Shown in pieces: positions 56,163 to 64,000 of a stretch of DNA of 64,000 nucleotides. The stretch is from Pyrenochaeta sp. MPI-SDFR-AT-0127 (Eukaryota; Ascomycota; Dothideomycetes; Pleosporales; Cucurbitariaceae), in the NCBI GenBank assembly GCA_020747015.1, contig JAGTJM010000009.1, forward strand, positions 434,001-498,000, in the 5' to 3' direction. Positions within the stretch are counted from its first letter, which is position 1, and every line of letters starts with the position of its first letter. The translations under genes were made by a program, and so were the position numbers. The notes beneath the pieces are model-generated. The model made no database searches. It was not told the origin of the DNA and saw only the letters and a program-made list of their open reading frames with translations.

Positions 56163-57462
56163 ATCGCTATAACAGCGCAATCCGCATCGTACAGTCGTAG
56201 ACAATGCAAACAATCACAAACACTCCCACGTCCTCTTTGCTTCTGAAAATGCCTCAGTCCTGTCTCTCCAGACACACTCGGCGCCTCTTCTGCAATTTGC
56301 CTCACCAGCACCAAACCTCACAGTGGAGCCCTAACATCCCGTCAACATCAAGCAAAGCTCCAGCACAATCAGTCCACCAAGCCAGCATTCTCCATGGCGC
56401 CGAAACACACGAATACCTTGACATAACAAGAGACCAGCTGGACCTGCGTTAGGTCCTTGAAATCTGCCCACCCCGCCGAAGAGGGGGCGGCTCTGGTCAG
56501 ATGCACAGCATACCTTGATTGAACAAAAGTGGAGATGAACCGACTTGGTCTCTTGCAGCTATCAGGAGACGCGACTGGGGCACACAAGAAAAGAATGGCC
56601 GATATTTTCTTCATGCACACTTCACCGTAAAAGGGGCCTATCGGTCCTCCCCCGCGACTGAGGCGTGAACCGGTGAGTTCACTTGAGTCGAGTCGAGTCG
56701 AGTGCCCTTGCATGTTCGGGGAAACCGTTGAAGGTCGGGGAAAAAAAAAGGAAAGAGCAGATGAGAAACGAAGGGTATTTTCCATTTGGGGATAATGAGA
56801 GCGAGGTTTTAAGAGTGTAGGAGGGAAGAGAGTTTGGCAAATTTACATATTTTGTGTGTGGTTTAAAAAGGAGGTTTTTATTTTCTTTCGGAGCAAGGAA
56901 CGTATGCCTTTTACGGCGTGGTTGCTAGTCTAAAGAGGTTCGGATGGTGCTACATACAAAAAAATGGTGCTCAGCTCCAAAGATTAAGAAGCAACCTAGA
57001 GAGCCAATATACTGCTAAACAAAGATGTGAAGAAGTAATAGTAGAAGAAGTATTTGGGGTGTGGGTGTGGGTGTGGAAAAGAATGGATGTGCTTCCTGCG
57101 CAGCACCTGGGGGGGTTTGGTTTGGGGGTCGTCGTGAATGAGTGGTTTGTATCGTGAGAGTTGACGTCGCAACAAGAGGGCAAAAAAGGAAATCAGGTCC
57201 GATCAAGGCAAGGCGCTGCCTGCCTTCCAACAGGAGGCCTGTGCGCAGCCCAATGCATGGTGCTGTCACAGGATATGAAACCGTAACCGTAACGCCGCCA
57301 GGGAATGTGTGTCCCAGCCGAGACTCCCCAGCCCCAGAACCGCCAAAAAATGAGAACATCCAGTATCGTACAGCGGCTCTCGCCAGTTCCGGTCTATGAA
57401 TAGAAGATCATGTAACTCCCGCGTCTCAAGAAACCTCAGGCATCAATTTTCGGCCTGGGGTC
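56163..57462. other. Intergenic, purine/GT-biased gap
   Basis: No supported gene. It contains a GAGTC microsatellite (56685-56704), an A-run near 56741, and a strongly G-and-T-rich stretch at about 57055-57130 that is CCCCAAACC-like on the minus strand. It may include the 3' UTRs of the two convergent genes. Frames at 57015-57359 are biased by these repeats. Confidence 0.5.
56685..56704. repeat. GAGTC microsatellite, four units
   Basis: Three perfect GAGTC units and a fourth ending in G occupy 56685-56704, in non-coding DNA between two convergently transcribed genes. Confidence 0.85.
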
Positions 57463-59738
57463 TCATATCCAGCCATTGGGTGGTGGGCTCCGTGACATTG
57501 TGCCTGCACCAAGCGGTATCCGCGCAGTCGGCGAAGGCGCTGCTCGTACACCATTGGTGACTGATGCTGGTGTACCTGGCTGTGATGCGGTGGGCGAGCC
57601 TACTGAGGTCACGGGAGTGACTGGATTGGCAGACAGCGGATTCATGCGTAGTCCACTCGGGATTGAAGGAGCGGGGAAAGAGGGTGCGATTCGCGGCGCA
57701 GTAACTGGGGAGCGAGGCGGCGGCGCCGGGAGAACTTTCTCGCGCTGGGCTTGGAGATAAGCACTGCTGTTCTGTGCTGGGGTGAGGGGGAAAGCTGGAG
57801 TTCTTGCGGGGCTAGGCATCCTGGGTCGTATGGGCGAAGTGTTGCGTGGAGGTGGTTGAGGAAAGGCGCTAGGACTGGGTATTTCGTCTGGTGATGTGTT
57901 TGTGGTGGACGGTAGTTGAATAGGGAGGCCTAGTGACTCGCCGCTAGATTCAGTCTCGCCGCGCTTCAATTGCGGAACGCGTGAGCTTGAAGCCTCGATA
58001 TCTCGCTCAGGCTGAACGAACTTGCCTGCTGCAAGCGTAGCAGGAGCTAGTGAGAATCGTAGACCAATCTGAACTGTGGCGCTGCTGTCGTTGCTCCGGT
58101 CACGGCGATGTCGCTCTGCGAAGAGCGGCTTTGGCTTGGTCAAAAAGTCAAATGCCTCGCTGACATTGGTGATGGAGCTTCTCCGTGTGAAGCGACGTAA
58201 AGCGAGCTTGGAGACTCTCGAGTTGTCCTGCGCAGCACCTGGATGATAGACAGTGGCAGGTAGACGTGGTACGTCCTCCGCGCGCGTTGGAAACAGAGAG
58301 TAGCTCTTGTTTCGCTGGTGCCCAGATGTTCCAACTTTCTCCTCCTCAGCATCCGGAGGTAACGGCCACTTTGTGGGGTCGATTGGGCTGCCAGTTCTGG
58401 TAGACACGGGTGTCATTGCTCGCTCAGGTCGCACAAAGTACTCTGGATGGATATCGAAGCGGTTCTTCTCCGGACCGACATCGATCAAGCCCTGTCGGCT
58501 CTCTGGGCGGCGACTGGTTTGAAGTGCCATGGGTCCGCTGATATTCATCTCTAGGTCGCTCGGGCCGAAGAATCGAATCTTTGGTCGCTTTTGCTTTGTG
58601 GTATTTTTCATTTCCTCGATTGGCCTGATGGCCGTTCGCATCGCGTTAGTCCGCAGGAACAGGTGGAAGAATGTGATAACGATTCCCGATGAGAAGAGCG
58701 AGATCTCTGCGACTCTGGCCGTAGACAGCGCGTTCATGAAGTCGCGTCTGAGAGATTGGATTTCGATTGGAAACACCAGAATCTAGAGGACATTAGCTTT
58801 CAAGTCAAGATTCTTCGTCAAAAACTCACGTAGATCAACGCAGTAACCAGCAAGAAGTAAGTCATGCGTGAAGCTGAGATGCGCTCATTGGGATCCACAT
58901 CCGGTGTCCTCATCAGCTGAATGCTGATCAGAGCGGCAAGTAGCAAGAGGAAGAAGACCAATACACTAAGAATGATTAGTCCAAGGAGATCGTATCTCGT
59001 GGTAAACCAGATAAGGCTACCAAAGCACCGATTGTACATAGGCCAGGCGACGGTCGGCATCCAGGTGAGCAGGAGTAGTGTTGAGATGACGCCAATGCAG
59101 ATTGTCGTGTTCCACTTGCCGCGGGGCGCAAATCGTTCGTGTCTGAATGCTCTCCAAGCAGTTTCGATGCCGAAAACCAAGGTGATATATCCGATGAGAA
59201 ATATCGCTGTCATTGTCAATGTTGGCCCGTCAATACTTGCATCACCCGAACTTACCAGGAAATGTAATCATCGACAAGCCCCGACATTTGTTTGATAATA
59301 CACTATGAAGTGAAGTGCTCTGCACTGCTACGAAGATAATTTGTTGTAGAACCGCACCGCAGGCCAGCGCAAGTGGGAATGTCTCGGCGGGATGGACATT
59401 GTGGAGGGCGTTGAATCGCCTAGGTTGTATTAGCTACAGTCATGGTACTCCCATTAGAGAACTTACTGCTTCTTTGACCCAGCCTTGAGTACAGCCGCTC
59501 GTCTCGCGTCCGACACAATTCGACGGACCGTCAGAAGCGCCAAAGCCAGACTGAACGCTCCCAGCGTGAGATGCATTGTGCGGAGGGTTTGCACCTGAGC
59601 CAGCTGCAGATTGGCAATTAAAGTCCTTGTCGTGTTTGTTTGCGTCCAGGGAACCTCACGAACGGCGGACGTGTTGAGGGTCAAGTTGAAGTGCGACCGC
59701 GCATCGAGTCGAGGGAAGTGGGTTGCCCATGATTCCAT
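57463..59738 (-). CDS. Seven-TM receptor-like membrane protein
   Basis: Four exons (59738-59467, 59419-59256, 59206-58830, 58782-57463; introns 47-49 bp) close a 710-residue frame. The extracellular N-terminus carries several N-x-T/S sites (NLT, NTS, NTT). Seven hydrophobic segments follow: TMHLTLGAFSLALALL, TFPLALACGAVLQQIIFVAV, FPAIFLIGYITLVFGIETAW, TICIGVISTLLLLTWMP, LLGLIILSVLVFFLLLLAAL, MTYFLLVTALIYILVFPI and EISLFSSGIVITFFHLFL. A cytosolic tail of over 350 residues is rich in Pro, Ser, Arg and Thr (PQPPPRNTSPIRPRMP, ending SRSPPPNGWI). The layout fits a fungal G-protein-coupled receptor-like protein, but I see no known class motif such as CFEM, Ste2 or a retinal-binding lysine in the last helix. 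The function is therefore open. Confidence 0.75.
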
Positions 59739-61648
59739 CTTGCCAGCTCCCGCAACTAACGAGTATACAGAAAAGAAGGTTATCTCGCTGGTAACCAGCA
59801 GCGGCTAAAAGTAAGGTGTTGTCTAGGTATTCATGGAGACCGCTTGACTGACGTCGTGAAGAATGAGAGTGACCAGCTCAGCGTCAATTAGGAATATGCC
59901 TGAGCCTGCCAGCAGAGCGACGAAGGAAGGGGGAAAAGAACGTAAGCATTAAGCGTAGGACACGGAGGCGAGTATGAGACGCCAAACAGTATATGAGGAA
60001 ACTATTGGGAGCTTGCCAGTAGGGCAGGGTTTCGGGACGGCGGTCCTGAGGCGTCTGTCAAGTCATTCGCTGGAAGGCCGGCATTGGCAGAGCTCGAGTG
60101 CGTTCATATTGCAGGCTGTATCCTCCCACACTGGGCGGAGGTGGGGTTTCAAACTCATGCGAGCTACCCACGTCCCAGGTAGCCTAGGCAGCGGAAGCAG
60201 TACGACCCGTACATGCACCGTGGTGCGGGACCTGCTCGACCGCCAGGGAAGAGCCGCTGTGGAGATTGGCCTCGCTCTGGCCTTTGCTTTTGCATTGACC
60301 AAGTAGAGGTGCGGAATAGAACGTCATTGCGTGCGTGCCCCCATCCGTCTTGCAGAGCCTGCCTCTGGTCACGTTGGATGCCATTCACAACATGCAAGTC
60401 CTCTCTTCTTCCCTCCCCATCAAGCGCCTGCTCTGGATGTCGTGGTTTCGTTTCTGTCACGTCGTTCCATTTTTGGCAATCAATGCCGTTCCATGCGGCG
60501 AGGCGCTGTGGTAGGCGAGCGGCACGAAGTCGGTGGTCGTGGTGAGGTTCCCGCGGTCGGGCTAAAGGTCTGATGCTTGCTGGGTTTAGACTGTGCCGCA
60601 GATTCTCGCTTCATCCCATGTCCCGAGACACAGGGAACGCCAGAACCCATGTCACCACAACGGCAGCCAGGGCCAGCTTGCAGACGTAGGCCGGCTGCAT
60701 AATCCATCGCGCAGCAAGTGCACTTGGTCCCAAGCCACCTGAGCATGATCACCAGAATGCAAGGGTCGAGTCACAGCGCTACCGCTGGATGCGGTTAATT
60801 TACCGAGTCATATTCACCATTTCTTAATCACAACTGGTCGAGTGCGAGAAAACCCCAGGTAATGAGTGGCGTACAAGAATCATCTTCGCCCTGCAAGGTG
60901 GGAGAAGGGCCTTATCCTTCATAAATCACCTCGACGTCGTCGTTGCGTGGCAGGCGGCGCAGCTCTGTTGCGCAGAGTCAACCTCACAATGTCACAGAGG
61001 TCCATGCAAGTTTTTATTGCATGCCGCACCTCCTGAACTTCTCCGAGAATACAGCCATCAAAGTCATTCAAAACTTAGCCAAATCTGGATTGGAGAGGGC
61101 TGAGGCTTCTTTTGACATGCCAGCCTACAGTGGCGGCTCTATCATGGATGGGGGAACTATCTGATGACTGGAGCTGCGACGTTGCGTGATGCTAGGATAA
61201 TTCCCCACTAGGATCAAGCTCGTTTGAATTCGGGTCAGAAGGTCAGCAAAGGATAGACGTGCTCAACAATTGTCAGCACATCTTTACACTGTGGTGGCAA
61301 TGATATAGATTTCGTAGACATAATCATGCCTAAGCTGCTTGGTATGCAGCCTTCTAGAACATCATAAACCTTCCACTCACCTCAGCTGTTAGTAGGTGGC
61401 GAGTTTGTGGTACAGCCGCGTGCTTCAGGATAAGCTTCCGACAATGCAAACCATAAGAGATGCGCATATTGGCGATCTCGCGTGGCTATGAGGCAAGACG
61501 GGACTGGGAACATCAGCGTTGAATAAATTGATTATATTTTCCGAATGACTTGGCGTCTTGTTGAGAGACGCCAACAGGTGTTGCTTCGTATAGCAGACGG
61601 TTGAGGCAGATCTGCAAGCCACGATTATGCTGTCATGCAAAGCCACAC
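59739..61648. other. Large intergenic gap, no gene supported
   Basis: This 1.9-kb stretch holds the promoter of the seven-TM gene and the 3' flank of the phosphoserine aminotransferase. Frames at 59974-60752 overlap on both strands and are GC-rich composition artefacts. A plus frame at 60943-61164 has no motif. Nothing else is evident. Confidence 0.5.
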
Positions 61649-63092
61649 TCAAGCTGAGTTTGCATAGTCCTCAAGGTACGAAACAAGCAGTCTGGCTCCG
61701 TCCAGAGACACTGCATTGTCTGTTACACGGAACAAGTTAGCTCGGTTCTGTTGAGTAGCTGAACATTGGGTCGGAGCCTGGAACAAGGCCATCCGACCAT
61801 GAGGCAAACATTCAGATTGCGTGTACAGGTACTGCACGAAGCATGACGAGCAATGCCATTAATAATGGCGGCAATATAGGTCACTTACAGTTGCTAGCAC
61901 GAATGCCACCCACGCTACGGTGGCCCTTCAGGCCTAGGAGACCCTTCTTTTCGGCGCCCGCAAGGAAAGCCTTCTCTTTATCCGCATCTCCGCCATGGAC
62001 TCGGAAGCAAATGTTCATTCTGCTACGTGCAGACTTGTCTGGAACAACTCGATAGATAGCTGGATACTTCTCGAGCGTATCGTAGATCAGCCGGGCTTTC
62101 TCATTCGAGATCTCTTCCTGCCCACCAATACGCTTGGCACCGTAGGAGTTTACAAGTCCTGACATGACTTGCCCGGCTACCCAGACATCAAAAATCGGCA
62201 AAGTATTATACAGCGACGAATTTTTCGCAATGGTCGGGTAGTCAAGGACGACAGGGCCAACAGACAGGTTGAGCGCCCTCAGCAGATCTGGTGCAGCCGG
62301 TGTCGAATGTGGCGGAAGAAGTGACTTCCGCAATATTACTATAGCGATGCCGGTATTACCGATGTTCTTCTGCGCACCTCCGAAAATGACCGCATACTTT
62401 CGCACATCAACTTTCCGGGATATGAAATTGGATGACATGTCGGCACAGACCAGTGGGGCATCCTCACCCTCGAGACTCTGGGGGAATGAAGGGAATTCGA
62501 CACCATCCACAGTTTCATTGTCACAGAAGTACACCAATGCAGGATTTGACGAGCGAGGCGTAAGGGCCCACTGATCCTCGGAAGGAATCTTGCCAAACTT
62601 GCCGTCGTTGGCTTTCCGTGAGTCAACCGCTACGTTGACGTGTTTGGCTCCCACCAGGCGTGCTGCCTCTTGGGATGCCTTTAGTGACCAAGAGCCGGTG
62701 ACGAGATAGTCGAGCTTGAGCTCTTCATCCACGACCTTCTTCAATCTCTTGAGGACCTCGTCCTTGTCATCACCCACCTCTTCAGCGATCTGGGCGCGCT
62801 TCTTTTCTACCCATATCGAGACGAGGTTGTATACAGTCGCACTAAACTCGCCGGTACCGCCGCTCTGGAGGAACAAAATGTCGTAGTCGTCAGGAATATC
62901 GAGCAGGGTGGTCAGTGCCTGCTTCGCGTCGGCGAGAATCTCGTTGGCTTCTGGCGAGCGATGAGAAATTTCACAGAGCCCAATACCCTTGTCTTTGTAG
63001 TTCAAAAGTACCTGAGAGGCTTTCTCGAGGACCGTGGTGGGCAGCGGTGCGGGGCCAGCACCGAAGTAGTTGACGTCAGAGCGATTCACCAT
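61649..63092 (-). CDS. SER1: Phosphoserine aminotransferase
   Basis: Two exons (63092-61889 and 61719-61649, intron 169 bp) give 424 residues. The start MVNRSDVNYFGAGPAPLP matches SerC proteins. PLP-site motifs include LFLQSGGTGEFSA, and FGGAQKNIGNTG with the Schiff-base lysine. NICFRVHGGDADKEKAFL and GHRSVGGIRASN complete the small domain. The last 23 residues, beginning YNAVSLDGARLLVSYLEDY, lie in a tiny second exon behind an unusually long intron; without it the protein would lack its conserved end. The enzyme converts 3-phosphohydroxypyruvate and glutamate to phosphoserine and 2-oxoglutarate in the cytosolic serine pathway. It is head-to-head with homoaconitase. Confidence 0.95.
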
Positions 63093-63536
63093 AGTGACGA
63101 CAAACGTATATAATTTAGTGTGGATGTAGGATTGCTTGTCTAGAGTCTTTGAGAGAGAGGTACGAAGAGGGGTGAATATTGTAGCATGGAAATTTCCCTA
63201 AGCGTCGCGTCATACGGATGACTCCAATACCAACGGTCTTTCATGAATTCACGCGTCCGATCTCGGATTAGCTTGTGACTGGAGCGAGCGACCCAAAATA
63301 TGCACTCAGGATTAATATATCCAAGAGAGATTGAACCTGTTCCTGGCAGCTCCCCGCGTGGGCTTGGGAATGCATTAGGTGAAACGATTGAGCGCATACA
63401 TTGAAAGCCAATCAGAACGCAGTTAACCCGCTGACACCGTCCGAAGTCGGTGTGGACGAAGTTTGGCTTGGCACCGTCAAATTTCTGGGGAAGGCGTCAC
63501 ATTATCAATACCACATTGAAAAACAACCTATAAGCA
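63093..63536. promoter_or_regulatory. Divergent promoter: SER1 and LYS4
   Basis: These 444 bp separate the start codons of two amino-acid biosynthesis genes. It holds a TGACTC near-match to the Gcn4/CpcA site TGASTCA at 63219-63224. A GCCAATC CCAAT box lies at about 63407. No other element is certain. Confidence 0.5.
63219..63224 (+). promoter_or_regulatory. Candidate Gcn4/CpcA half-match TGACTC
   Basis: TGACTC followed by C matches six of seven bases of the general amino-acid-control site. It lies between the two divergent genes SER1 and LYS4, both of which are targets of that control in other fungi. A single near-match is weak evidence. Confidence 0.3.
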
Positions 63537-64000
63537 ATGGCAATGTCACTGCGTGCAGCGCGGCTGCTAGGTCGCAGGCAAGCTGTAGTATGTTATTCAC
63601 ATTGCAAATCATGTCATATTCTAATGATTTATACAGCTTCGATCGAGCCTTTCTCTTCGCGTCGCACCCCAACTCCCTCGTGCAAACATTGCCCCACGCA
63701 CCTTTGTCACGACCACAGTCCGACGCGACACACAAGATATCTTCCATTCTCTTAAAGAGGGCCCCGCAGCAAATTTCCTGTCCGCCCTTCAGGAGACGCC
63801 TAAGACCCCTCAAACGCTCACAGAGAAGATTGTGCAGCGGCATGCTGTTGGCATTGCCGAGGGCAAAATTCTCCGATCTGGCGATTATGTGACTTTGCAA
63901 CCGCATAAATGTATGACGCACGATAATTCATGGCCTGTGGCCCTCAAGTTCATGGGCATTGGTGCCACCAAGATCAGCGATCCCAAGCAGATTGTCATGA
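63537..64000 (+). CDS. LYS4: Homoaconitase, 5' part (runs off the window)
   Basis: Two exons are visible (63537-63584 and 63637 to the window edge, intron 52 bp). The first 16 codons and the start of exon 2 form an Arg/Ser/Leu-rich mitochondrial leader (MAMSLRAARLLGRRQA then LRSSLSLRVAPQLP). The mature part starts about TQDIFHSLKEG, followed by PQTLTEKIVQRHAVGIAEGK and KCMTHDNSWPVALKFMGIGATKI, a signature of fungal homoaconitase rather than aconitase. The enzyme catalyses the homoaconitate-homoisocitrate step of the mitochondrial alpha-aminoadipate lysine pathway. The gene continues past 64000, so the [4Fe-4S] ligand cysteines are not seen. A second in-frame ATG lies at 63543. Confidence 0.9.

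Noticed and set aside
59974..60752. Several GC-rich frames of 66-110 residues
   Set aside because: They overlap on both strands and show no motif or consistent start.

Overview
The window is nuclear DNA of a filamentous ascomycete, most likely a Dothideomycete of the Pleosporales type. That placement is inferred from gene content and style: many introns of about 46-60 bp with GT..AG ends, HET-domain genes, secreted plant-cell-wall enzymes, and both strands used without operons. Twenty-one protein genes could be assembled exon by exon with reading frames that close. Three further loci are broken or doubtful, and one more gene runs off the right end. I saw no tRNA, rRNA, CRISPR array or intact transposon. 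No tools were run, so every splice site and family name rests on reading the sequence.

Left arm (1-16 kb, accessory): an 11-exon HET-like membrane protein; a secreted PL1 pectate lyase next to an AA9 lytic polysaccharide monooxygenase (a small plant-biomass island); two related small membrane proteins of unknown function (10.4-11.1 kb and 14.1-14.8 kb), the second apparently missing a splice acceptor; an uncertain Cys-rich/membrane locus between them; and an aquaporin with an in-frame TAG between its two NPA motifs.

Middle (16.6-43.4 kb, mostly core): dolichyldiphosphatase, RWD-RBR ubiquitin ligase, LtrA-like membrane protein, a HET-domain gene, an MFS transporter, actin, FES1, proteasome chaperone 3 head-to-head with the DEAH helicase DHR1/ECM16, an MFS sugar transporter, a sulfotransferase-like protein with a degenerate P-loop, and an MTQ1-type glutamine methyltransferase.

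Right arm (44.4-64 kb): a second HET-domain gene paralogous to the one at 24-26 kb, with conserved promoter blocks; an orphan protein; AIM32; mitochondrial leucyl-tRNA synthetase head-to-head with an LAT-type amino-acid transporter; a seven-TM receptor-like protein; and phosphoserine aminotransferase head-to-head with the 5' end of homoaconitase (LYS4). Amino-acid metabolism recurs here: leucine charging, amino-acid uptake, serine and lysine synthesis.

The points most worth a second look are the duplicated HET genes that keep matching promoter blocks, the small paralogous membrane-protein pair, the stop-interrupted aquaporin and the probable sulfotransferase pseudoenzyme.
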